64,000 nt of DNA from Epiperipatus broadwayi (taxonomy: Eukaryota; Onychophora; Udeonychophora; Euonychophora; Peripatidae), in NCBI GenBank assembly GCA_028023455.1, contig JAQFVV010012400.1:13771748-13835747 (forward strand), written 5' to 3'. The position numbers were made by a program, and so were the translations under genes. The number at the start of each line of letters is the position of its first letter. Position 1 is the stretch's first letter. The notes under the pieces are model-generated. The model was not told where the DNA came from and made no database searches. It worked only from the letters and a program-made list of their open reading frames with translations. This document shows, piece after piece, positions 36,248 to 47,106 of the stretch.

Positions 36248-37601
36248 TGTACCATTTATTTATATATAAAGTACAAATTACTTTTTGATATTAGGTATTA
36301 TAAAAAAAAAAAAAAGAGGAAAGAAAGAAAGCGAACACGATCTTTATTTTTTTTTTAGCATAATGTTTTTGAAGGGAGAAAAAAAAACGTACAGTGAAAG
36401 TTTAATTTTCTTTTTTTTTAAATAAGTTAACTAAAATAAATTCAATGTTGGAAAGTGCATATTGAATCATTGATTAAAATAGCGAAAGGAAATTTCAAAA
36501 GGCGAAAGACTGCTATCAGAAACAACTTTCTGATAGTAATTAAAAATGGCCGAAATTCTTAGCGGAAAACAGACTTTGTAATAAGAAAAGGAGAAGAATG
36601 TAGAAGTTTATAAAGTAGAACAAAGAAAAAGAAAGAACGTGCGCAGAGCTTCTAAAAAGAATCGAGGAGTATAAAAGGAGCGGACAGATTTGAAAAGGGG
36701 TCTTTTTACCTGGGTGTTCCAATAGTGCTGAGCATTTGGAAGTGCTTCATATTCTTTTAATAAAATGTGTTCACTTAGATACAAACTGAAATCGCTCGCC
36801 ATGAGTGAGTAGAAAGATATCGTTTGCCGACACTTGCTCTCGGAAAAAGTCACCTAGATTGTCATCGGGCTACCTAAATTAGATCGGAGATTCGGAAATA
36901 AAACTAAAAGAAAAAAAACAGCTACTGCGGACTACTCACTAACTGAATTGTACGTCGGGAAGATCGATGACCTACTTAATGTTAACTTACCGGTAAGTAA
37001 ATGTACATAAAATTTTTTACATAAAGCTTTATGAATAGTGAATTGAATTGAAATGTTATCCCATAAAATTTTCTTGGATCAGAAGATTTGCGAACTGAGA
37101 AATGAACCAAAATGTTACTACGGAAAATCAGACTAAATAATTAATACTCTAATAGTTGACTCAGATTAATGAATTCATATGCACAATCCTTTCCAACGTT
37201 GTAATTTTTGTCTTAATCATAATTATTGAATGCTTGACGAGTTATAATAAATCTTTATTATTAACTTCACTTTCATTGTACGTGTCTAAAATTAATACTA
37301 TTCTATTTAATTTTTACCTTTAGTTATTTAAAGTAGATCGTATAATTATTACCTTACGGGCTACAATATTTGACGCAGTCTCAGTGGGTCTAACGACCCT
37401 GGCGCCCTCAAGTAGAAATTAAAAACTGGTTCTGCTCACGATTGTACTCGGTAATAATTCTAGGCCAAAGTTGCTCAGGAAAAATAGCTGTGTTGAGAAT
37501 TAAAATACAACTTTCTTTTTTATTTTGATACAGCTTGATCAACTCACGCTCAAATATACCTTTGAGGCGTATAAGGGCTTAGTAAAAAGAAAAACGTTAC
37601 A
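36248..37601 (+). repeat. Left LTR of the pol-bearing element
   Basis: 1354 bp. A TATA box (TATAAAAG, 36670-36677) sits in a GC-richer stretch. Minus-strand frames here (36540-36722, 36608-36853) recur identically in the right LTR and are not genes. Confidence 0.85.
36670..36677 (+). promoter_or_regulatory. LTR TATA box
   Basis: GGAGTATAAAAGGAGCGG context, about 420 bp into the LTR, repeated at 41957-41964 in the right LTR. Likely core promoter for the genomic RNA. Confidence 0.55.
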
Positions 37602-37602
37602 A

Positions 37603-37620
37603 TGGCGACCCAACTCAAGG
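37603..37620 (+). other. Primer-binding site of the pol-bearing element
   Basis: TGGCGACCCAACTCAAGG begins one base after the LTR end. TGG followed by a tRNA-like complement is the expected form; TGGCGACC resembles tRNA-Arg-type sites of insect gypsy elements. It differs from the site used by the gag-only array. Confidence 0.65.
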
Positions 37621-38061
37621 CTTACGAAAAGAAAAAAAAAAAAACCACGACCTGAGAAAATCTAAAAACGGCATAAAATTGAGAATTTAATGTCTGTAAC
37701 CGGAAAATAAATATGACCACAAATAGTGCGCAAGTCTAAAAAGTTATTGCGTACGACTACAAAAGTTTTTTTAGAGTAGGATTTTAAATAAGGACTATAT
37801 TGAAAGAAAATAATAGCTGATAAATTATTAAATAATAAATAAAACCGATCAAAGGTAAGAAATGACGGAAAAGGTAGAGGGGGACGGGAGATTATAGGGT
37901 GATAAAAGAGAGGGGTGTCGGTGAACGAATTTATTAGCAAAGCAAAATAAAATATTAGATTTATATCGTAAAAAAATTGATAGCGAAGATTTTGTTTACT
38001 GTAGCAAAAATAAGCAACACAGCCATATAGGAAATCGAGAAGTAATAAAAATACACCAAAT

Positions 38062-38238
38062 ATGGCAGAAAGCGCGGAAGAATTAAAAGAGGGCTCGGAA
38101 TCCTTAATAAAAAAACTATTATACGAAGGCATGACAGAATTCAAAGAAGAAATAAAAAAAGAAATGACAGAGATGGTCAGAGGATTAAAAGAAGAAATAA
38201 AAGAACCAGTAAAAAAAAAAGGAAAAGAAATAAAGTGA
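38062..38238 (+). pseudogene. gag: Gag N-terminal stub of the pol-bearing element
   Basis: 58 codons and TGA. The peptide begins MAESAEELKEGSES and is Lys/Glu-rich (FKEEIKKEMTEMVRGLKEE), like the coiled-coil part of the Gag in the neighbouring array. Capsid and nucleocapsid regions are absent. Only about 70 bp separate its stop from the pol frame, so most of gag has been deleted. The element cannot supply its own particle. Confidence 0.6.
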
Positions 38239-38309
38239 TCAGTAGAACAACAGAAGAAAAGAGGATAGATAATCTTATTTGTGAATGGGATGGCGAATTG
38301 ATTAAGTAA

Positions 38310-41300
38310 ACGTCTCAAGAATGCCCAAAGGTTGTTTTGCAAATAAACGATGTCGAAGTAGAGACCTTGTGGGATTCTGGCAGCCAGATATCGGTAATGT
38401 CAGAAACAACGTATGAGCGCATGCGGAGCCAACCCATAGAGATACCAACTCTACCAGTGAAAAGCACGCTAATAACATTAGCAAATAACAAAAAGGCACA
38501 ATTGGGATCAAAACAGGTTTGGGTACAAATTAAGATAGGGGATAAAATTATGCCCCACACGCTATTAATTCTAAAAGGGTTGGTACATGAAGCCATATTG
38601 GGGTCAGATTTTATGCACAAAACTGGGTGTGTGATCAATTATAAAGATGAAAAGATTATTTGTGATGGGGAAGAAGTGGAGTTTGGGTCGCGGAGGAGAA
38701 TGAACCATCAAAACGTATGTAATATGGAGGTTGAGACAGAACGGCCTTCAATAGAGGCACGGATTGATGAAGTAATAAAGGGAGTGAAGGAAGGATGGAA
38801 AGAGGACCTAAAAGAAGTCTTAAACGAATATAAATCGGATTTTTCAGATAAACCCGGGGTTATTAAAGGGTATGAGCACAGGATCAAGATCGCTGACAGT
38901 ACACCGTACCAGGCAAGATCATACCCAGTGCCACACCACTATAGAGCTGAGGTGGAGAGAGAATTAGCTAAAATGGAGGAGTGGGATATTATCACTAAGG
39001 GTTCGTCAGCATATAATAACCCATTGGTGGTTGTAAAAAAAAAAGATGGAACAATACGACTGTGTTTGGATGCCAGGCAATTGAACAAGATTACATGGCC
39101 AGATCAAAATGTTCCGCCCCCAATAAATGAGTTGGTAAATAAATTCCGGGGAAAAAAGATATTTTCCACGTTAGATCTGACTGCCAGTTATTGGCAGATC
39201 AGGTTACACCCTGCTGACCGGAAGTACACAGCATTTCGATATAATGGTATATCGTACCAATTTAACAGAATGCCTTTTGGTCTCAAGAATAGTGGAGCAG
39301 GCCTGCTAAAATGTATCGATCGTGTACTGTGCCCAGAAATAAAAAAGTTAATCACTGTTTACATGGATGATGTGATTATTGCATCAAATAACGCCCAGGA
39401 GCACTTACAACACCTCAAGTTGTTTCTACAAGAGTGCCATATGAAGGATATTCGCATTAATCTGCAAAAAAGCTGTTTAGCAGCGGAAGAAGTGAATTTC
39501 TTAGGGCATTTAATTAATGCCAATGGGATTAGACCCCACCCGGACAAAATCCAGGCAATACGAGATTTCCCAGCTCCTCGAACACAAAAACAGGTGAGAT
39601 CGTTTTTGGGGATGTGTAACTTCTACAATAAATTTTACAAAAACTTTGCTTCAGATATGGAGCCTCTGCTACAATTATTACGTAAGGGAACGTCATGGAA
39701 ATGGACGGAAGAGCATGAGACCAATTTTAGGGTTATTAAAGAGAAATTCCTTAGTCAAGTGATGCTGGTTTACCCTGACTTAAGGAAACCGTTTATTGTT
39801 CAGGTAGATAGTAGTGGGTATGGGTTAGGTGCTGCTCTTATGCAAGCTCAAGAGGATGGTACCTGGGGTGTAATTTATTTTGTCAGCAGACCACTGAGAG
39901 GTGCAGAGATTAATTACTGTGTAACAGAGAAAGAGGCCTTGGCTGTGGTGTGGGCATTTTCAGAAGTTCCGCCAATTCTTGATAGGATCGGAAGCGGTTG
40001 TTAGGACAGATCATAAGAGCCTAGAGTTCTTAAATCATAGTTATTTAACAAATAGTAGGCTAATCCGATGGAGCCTTTTTCTCCAGGAGTTCAATTATTC
40101 CATCCAGTATTGTAAGGGCACTGAAAATGTGGTAGCAGACACATTGAGCCGGAATATTGTTCCCGATACCCAGGACCATTTGCAGATGGAAGATATCTGT
40201 TTGGCAAGCGTAGAAGTAGAAACAGACGCTGTAGTAGAAGAAGGATTGAGACACTTAGGAGAGGTACAACGGCAAAGCCCGACCTACAAGAAAATTATTG
40301 ATCAACTAGAAGACAAAGATGAAGCGGGAGAATCCGCAGAGGCTTACACTGATGAGAGATACCGCCTGAAAGAAGGGATCCTATGGTATACCACCGATCC
40401 TCAAAAGGATCAATGGAAAATGATCATACCAGAAAGTTTACAGGAAGGACTTATTGACTACACACATCATTTGTATGGGCACTATGGTGTAAATAAAGTG
40501 GAAGCCTTATTGAGGACATGGTTCCACTGGCCGAATATGAGAGCACAGGTCACCAGGATAGTAAGCTCATGTGAAATGTGTCAGAAGACAAAACCAGCAA
40601 ACAAGTCGTATCAAGGTCCATTGAGTTCTATCATCACTAAAGAACCCAATGACCTGGTGGCTATTGATTTCTATGGACCCTTGCCGGCTTTTGGGAAAAT
40701 GAAATATTTACTAGTAGTATATGACCTTTTTTCAAAATGGGTGTCAGCATATCCGGTATCCCAAGCCAATACCAAGAATGCCATACGAGCCCTTGAGGTA
40801 CAATATTTTAAAAGGGTAGGCAAACCAAAAGCTATTTTGTCGGACCACGGTACGCCGTTCACATCTTATGATTGGCAACAGTGGATAGAGAGGATGGAGG
40901 TAAAACACATATTGTCATCCATATGAAATCCGCAGTCAAACCCTTGTGAGCGGGTGATGAGAGAGTTAGGACGCCTCTTCAGGGTATATACTGCCTCCAA
41001 CCATAGAGGATGGGTGAAACAACTCCCAAGGGTGTTAAATTTCATAAATTGGTCTCATAATGAATCTACCGGATTTGCACCTGTAAGACTTCACTTCGGA
41101 CAAGAAATACCTAGGTTGTACCAATCCAAGTTACCCGCTGATCCAGAAAACATTGATAAAGTGAGAGATCATGAAGAAGCAAGAAAAAAATTGGAACACT
41201 GTGCCAAGCTCCGAACCCAGCGGAAAGGAGGCCTGAATGATAAGTTTAAAACAGGGGATACAGTATGGGTAAAAACGAACCCTGTGAGTCAAACTGGGAA

Positions 41301-41469
41301 ACATATTTTTAAGAAGTTCCAAAATTTGTATGAGGGACCTTACCAAATCAGCCGACAGGATGGTCCAAATGCTTTCACTTTAAAGAATGGTGAAGTAGAA
41401 AGGGGTACCTATAACGCTAGGTCACTGAAACCATATAAGACTAGGACGTGGGTTAGAAGTACTCCATAA
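38310..41469 (+). pseudogene. pol: Ty3/gypsy Pol (protease, RT, RNase H, integrase), broken
   Basis: Polyprotein for particle maturation, cDNA synthesis and integration. Order: aspartic protease (LWDSGS, near 38370); reverse transcriptase with NNPLVVVKKKDG and the catalytic YMDD at 39360-39371; RNase H (QVDSSGYGLGAAL, EKEALAVVW, RTDHKSLEF, ADTLSR); integrase with an HHCC finger (THHLYGHYG ... SCEMCQK) and D,D,E residues in AIDFYGPLP, LSDHGTPFTS and NPCERVMREL; and a C-terminal GPY/F-like module (YEGPYQI). No chromodomain. Two lesions: a single-base frameshift at about 39957-39966 inside RNase H, and an in-frame TGA at 40924-40926 between the second and third integrase catalytic residues. The frame opens after TAA 38307-38309 with no good ATG, as expected for pol expressed with gag. 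Dead copy. Confidence 0.9.
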
Positions 41470-41535
41470 AGACTTATTAAGAATAAAATTAGTTCAAGCC
41501 CATATTTTATTCTCATTCCCCTGCCCCGGTGGTAT

Positions 41536-42873
41536 TGTACCATTTATTTATATATAAAGTACAAATTACTTTTTGATATTAGGTATTATAAAAAAAAAAA
41601 GAGGAAAGAAAGAAAGCGAACACGATCTTTATTTTTTTTTAAGCATAATGTTTTTGAAGGAAGAAAAAAAAACGTACAGTGAAAGTTTAATTTTCTTTTT
41701 TTTTTGAAATAAGTTAACTAAAATAAATTCAATGTTGGAAAGTGCATATTGAATCATTGATTAAAATAGCGAAAGGAAATTTCAAAAGGCGAAAGACTGC
41801 TATCAGAAACAACTTTCTGATAGTAATTAAAAATGGCCGAAATTCTTAGCGGAAAACAGACTTTGTAATAAGAAAAGAAGAAGAATGTAGAAGTTTATAA
41901 AGTAGAACAAAGAAAAAGAAAGAACGTGCGCAGAGCTTCTAAAAAGAATCGAGGAGTATAAAAGGAGCGGACAGATTTGAAAAGGGGTCTTTTTACCTGG
42001 GTGTTCCAATAGTGCTGAGCATTTGGAAGTGCTTCATATTCTTTTAATAAAATGTGTTCACTTAGATACAAACTGAAATCGCTCGCCATGAGTGAGTAGA
42101 AAGATATCGTTTGCCGACACTTGCTCTCGGAAAAAGTCACCTAGATTGTCATCGGGCTACCTAAATTAGATCGGAGATTCGGAAATAAAACTAAAAGAAA
42201 AAAAACAGCTACTGCGGACTACTCACTAACTGAATTGTACGTCGGGAAGATCGATGACCTACTTAATGTTAACTTACCGGTAAGTAAATGTACATAAAAT
42301 TTTTTACATAAAGCTTTATGAATAGTGAATTGAATTGAAATGTTATCCCATAAAATTTTCTTGGATCGGAAGATTTGCGAACTGAGAAATGAACCAAAAT
42401 GTTACTAAGGAAAATAAGACTAAATAATTAATACTCTAATAGTTGATTCAGATTAATGAATTCATATGCACAATCCTTTCCAACGTTGTAATTTTTGTCT
42501 TAATCATAATTATTGAATGCTTGACGAGTTATAATAAATCTTTATTATTAACTTCACTTTCATTGTATGTGTCTAACATTAATACTATTCTATTTAATTT
42601 TTACCTTTAGTTATTTAAAGTAGATTGTATAATTATTACCTTACGGGCTACAATATTTGACGCAGTCTCAGTGGGTCTAACGACCCTGGCGCCCTCAAGT
42701 AGAAATTAAAAACTGGTTCTGCTCACGATTGTACTCGGTAATAATTCTAGGCCGAAGTTGCTCAGGAAAAATAGCTGTGTTGAGAATTAAAATACAACTT
42801 TCTTTTTTATTTTGATACAGCTTGATCAACTCACGCTCAAATATACCGGCTTAGTAAAAAGAAAAACGTTACA
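41536..42873 (+). repeat. Right LTR of the pol-bearing element
   Basis: 1338 bp, TGTACC to GTTACA, followed by target duplication GTAT at 42874-42877. No strong polypurine tract is visible just upstream; the sequence there is CATTCCCCTGCCCCGGTGG. Confidence 0.85.
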
Positions 42874-43028
42874 GTATGTTATATGTAATCTTGTTTCATT
42901 TCTTAAAAAGGATTACTATAATTTAATGACTTATTTATGGTTAAGAGTAATGCTGATCAAATCTATTTAATAAATGAGAAATACATATATGTTTCAATTA
43001 TTATTATTATTTATTTAAATAAACTTAC

Positions 43029-43175
43029 CATTGTTGGATTTCATCCGTTTCTTCGCTGGTTCCGAAAATGATTCCGAGATTGGTTCTGGTGCTGACTCAA
43101 CTGAAGTTTCTTTGAGTTTTCTTCCTCTCCTTCTTTTCGGACGATTTAGTTCATTATTCATATCTGTTCCAGGTT
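43029..43175 (-). CDS. Internal exon of an unknown basic, AT-hook-like protein
   Basis: On the minus strand an acceptor (AAAATAG, upper edge 43175) and a strong donor (AATG/GTAAGT, lower edge 43029) bound a 147-bp symmetric phase-1 exon with one open frame of 48 full codons. The peptide contains NRPKRRRGRKLKETS, resembling an AT-hook or nuclear-localisation cluster, then an acidic and serine-rich stretch ending EPAKKRMKSNN. The segment is far less AT-rich than its flanks and uses CG codons (CGT, CCG, TCG, GCG, CGG). I cannot name the gene. A chromatin or DNA-binding protein is a guess from composition. No partner exon is visible in the window; the others may lie beyond it or in the gap. Confidence 0.55.
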
Positions 43176-46100
43176 CTATTTTATAGTAATAATAAAAAGT
43201 GATTGTTATTATTTTAACAATATTAATTTAAAAAATTTTTTTTTATCGGAGAATTAAATATTTATTATAAATTTTAGATTTTTATTAATCACACAATAAT
43301 CAAAATATGTATATGTACAGCATCCTCATTTGATTTGATTCTATATATCAGTTTTGGAGATTTTTTTCCTGGAATCAGTTCTCAACTAAAAGTATTTTTT
43401 CAAAAATGCATTAGTGAAAAATGAAGACAAAACATGAAACCAACATGCTGGAAAGGCAACAATTTTTTTCAAAAGTAAATAAAAAAAAAGTAACTCAACA
43501 GTTTATTGCTTCAAAATTGTACATACATTATTAATATTTTTAGTTAGATATCAATCAGTGAATAGACACCAAGTAATTATATGTGTATTTATAAAGATAC
43601 ATACACTAAAGGTGATAGAAAAAGTAAACAAAAACACCTGACATGTAAATGAAAGTACATAACTTTTTATTTTAGAGATAGATCTTTAAAAATAAGATAT
43701 GTTTTGACAATAAGTTAGTCAAAATCAAACACCTGTGAGATAAATGCTAAACCAGTTTTAGTTTAAAAGAGGACATTTTGTTGACAAAGTGTTATACTAT
43801 TTAATGTTACATTAACCATCTCACATATAAAAATTGCATTCAAAAAAAGTGAGACGGAAACCAACTGTGATGCAAATCAGTAATTAATAGAGAAAGATCA
43901 AGAGAAAATAAATAATGAAAAATAGCCACACAAAAAAAAAAACTACTCCATTCAGTTGCATAAAATTGCTGCAAAAGTCAACACATTGAAAATTTAGCTG
44001 TCTATCAAATGATTGACCATAGGGTTCACAAATAAAACATTTATAGAGGAAACATCATTTCAAAATCACTAGTTTCCTTAGTATATTATGACACTGAAAA
44101 AGGATTGTCATGGGCAAAAGCACTAGATAATGGATTACTGGAAACAAGTTATGTTTGCCCAATGAATAACTATAGTTCACTAAAGAGTGTACATATGCTT
44201 ATCACCAAAAAAAGTATATTCACGAAACTGCCTTCTCTCCATTTATGAAACTTAATAGTGGAACTGACATTACTTTTGACAGTCATATGGTATTCACTTG
44301 AACCAATCACTAGTTCATGATACATCATTTACTTAAAGACTCAAAAATTTAATAGGCTAATAAGTCATTTTTCTAAAATAGCACTGCAGAATGCAAAAAT
44401 CAACTGATTTTTATTGGCTTAAGAAAGCCATTACTGAACAATGAATAACATCAATACTCACTTCCAAAAGCATTAATTTTTCTCATTTTAGAAATGATCT
44501 TAGTATAAAGTAATTCCAAACCACATAAAATATAATAATTTCTTAATGCTACAAACTACCATTGATAATGATTAAATGTTATCTTTGGATATGGTACTCA
44601 ATTATCTTGTTTCTATATTTGCTTTTGAACAGAAAACATAAAATAAATGCAACATATATCTAGGAAAAATATCCGGTCCATTTTCATTTCAGATTTTATT
44701 CTTGCAATAATAATATTGTAAAATGCTACAATACTATAAACTCATTCCCTTTCTTTGCCATCTTCAATATGATTTTCCCTACACTCATTTGCATATTCAC
44801 TTTTGCATTAGCTTTTTATTCAAAAATTTAATTTCATAATTATAAAATAGATTTAAAAAATAAACACTTAAACATCTTCTTTTGTTGTTGCTGCTGTTTA
44901 ATTAAAACACATTTTTCTTAAATACAATACAATCTACAAAATTATTTACATTTCAGATATTGTATAGAAAGTCCCTGGTATCTTCCATAAGTATTAGAAA
45001 ATATTAAAGTACAAATTATGAAGTAAACTATCACTTAATTAGAATTTTTCTCATTAATATATCCTCCTGCTAAGAATAGATAAGAACTTCAACTTACTAA
45101 CAAATACTGAACAACCAATTAAGATGGCTATAAGCCAATTACTTGAAATTTTTCTGAACTTATAAGCTTCAAAGTAAGCTCAGAATTGTTCAAGTAGTTA
45201 GCATTTTTTATTATTTAAACAACAAATAAAGTTTGGCTTTAATCTAAATTTGAATCCAAAGTCATGGGTGTGATAAACAAACTCACTAACAACTGTTACA
45301 TGTATCTATAATTTTTTTTAATGTACATAGTTCAACTTATTAACAGAATCTATAATAATTAATATTGAAGTACATTAGGCACAAATAAATAGTATTGAGA
45401 GTGCAGTAACCAATGGCAAATAATTTATGGAGTAATATCTAGATTTCAACATACTTTCTGGCAGAGAAATTAATATATATAGTAGCTGAAAATATCTAAG
45501 CCAATTTAATTTTCTTTTTTTTTTCAGATAGTCAATTCTATTAGATCACACCTTTTATCTCTTAAGAAAAGTTATATATATGTTATTAATTTTGTAAAGG
45601 TTCTAGCTATGTTTACAAAACATTTTATTGCATGAAATGCTATAGCATAACAAACTTGAAGGGAAGAAAGTGAAAAATAAAATATCATTCTGCTTTTAAT
45701 GTAATCAAAAAAAACAATATTAATCAATGTGATCATGTATGCAATCCAAGACAAAAGTAATTATCACTCACATCATAAAATTTATTAAATTTCCAAGTCT
45801 GCTGTTTCATTTTTTTGTTTTTTACATTTTTTTTTAAATAACATATAATAGAAGTAGTGTATGTTAAAATGGCAGATATCACAGTTTCACTTATGATAGT
45901 AAATAATTTAGTGTTATAATTTGAAAAAAATTTAATAATAATAAAAAAGAAAATGTCAGAATATCAGATTTTTTTTTATATTAGGAATATTAAATCAACT
46001 GTACTTGCCCCCCCCCCCATTACACTAAACTTTGTTATCAGTTATGAAACAAAGATTATTTCAAAATTTTAAGTAAATAATATGGTTTTAAATAACTGAA

Positions 46101-47052
46101 ATTACAGATAATCCTCTACTTAAATAAGTGTTCTATATCTTCTAAATTAGAATTTTCTTCTAAGTGAAACTTTATTTCCGATAGTGTGTGAGTTGTAGTG
46201 CAGAATAAAAAAAATTTTTTTAATAAATGAAAATAAAAACTGCAATTATAACATAAGGTAACCTCAGAACATGAGACAAATACTGGAAGATAATATTAAC
46301 TTTACAATTTTTTTTTTTTTTTTGTATTTCATATATTCCAGGAAGCACATAAATCTGAAGTTACATGAAATGAATTTACATAAAACGTGAACTGCCTATA
46401 CTATTATTATTAATATAAAATATGAATAGTTTTCTAATTAAAACAAGGTTATTGTATTTACTGAAGATTGCTATCTATTAATAATAAACACTAGCCATAA
46501 TTCCACCCCATTCTTTCATTATAATAATAATGAGTCTCTTCATATCAATAACACTAAACCATTTATGTAAGTATAAACTATCAAAGAATAATAATTATAC
46601 AGGTATCACTAACGAAAGCTAAGAAATAAAAATAGTGTTATATGTGATACAGTGGTATCCACTGATTATTCTTTATTATACTGATAGCTCAAAAGAAGTT
46701 TTAATGTGAAAATGCAGTCTTGAAGAATCACATTATAGTTACTCAAATCTCCATGAATATACAAAGTGCTTTATATATGTATGTACATAACTCAAAACAC
46801 AACAGTAATGCCAAATTTATATACATTAACATTAGTAAATGTAATAAATATGCAACTTTTCAGATACACTACAAATTTTACATTTTTTAAAAAAAATACA
46901 ATGGTGTTATTAAAATATTATAAAATCGTATGGTTATGAGCACATTAAGAAATACAAACAGTAAAATAAATCTTTAAGATATAACTTAAAATCTCCAATC
47001 CATCACACAATCTTGAAATATGAATAAAAGACATATGGAAAAACAATAGTTC
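43176..47052. other. AT-rich non-coding sequence
   Basis: No gene or structured repeat seen. There are homopolymer runs (for example C9 near 46010). The frame at 45572-45754 is probably chance. May be intron of the minus-strand gene. Confidence 0.45.
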
Positions 47053-47106
47053 TTAAGACGTACATTTCATGCTAAACCAGTACTTGCTGGTTGACCCAGG
47101 TCTTAA
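47053..47106 (-). repeat. Small hairpin related to the 475-bp hammerhead repeat
   Basis: TTAAGAC (47053-47059) and GTCTTAA (47100-47106) form an outer stem. Inside, ATTTCATGCTAAACCAG (47064-47080) is identical over 17 nt to the hammerhead part of the repeats at 58924-60573. The core CUGAUGA is not preserved (CUGGGUC in its place). Probably a diverged relative or relic. Confidence 0.4.

Larger units (their letters stand above)
36248..42873 (+). mobile_element. Ty3/gypsy LTR retrotransposon, pol-bearing, defective
   Basis: 6626 bp flanked by GTAT on both sides (36244-36247 and 42874-42877), a 4-bp target duplication usual for Ty3/gypsy. Left LTR 36248-37601 and right LTR 41536-42873 start TGTACC and end GTTACA. 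The internal region (3.9 kb) holds a primer-binding site, a gag stub and a pol with protease, RT, RNase H and integrase. LTRs are nearly identical, with a few substitutions and about 16 bp (37561-37576) missing from the right one, so insertion was fairly recent. It is on the opposite strand to the gag-only array, and its LTRs are unrelated in sequence. Confidence 0.9.

Noticed and set aside
35696-36358. Long open frames on both strands across 35.7-36.36 kb
   Set aside because: They read through the 500-N gap; almost all residues are unknown.
36540-36853. Minus-strand frames of 60 and 81 residues
   Set aside because: They lie in the LTR and recur identically at 41827-42140 in the other LTR; no domain.
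37662-38638. Minus-strand frames of 226, 69 and 107 residues
   Set aside because: Antisense to the internal region of the pol-bearing element; no recognisable family, better explained as shadows.
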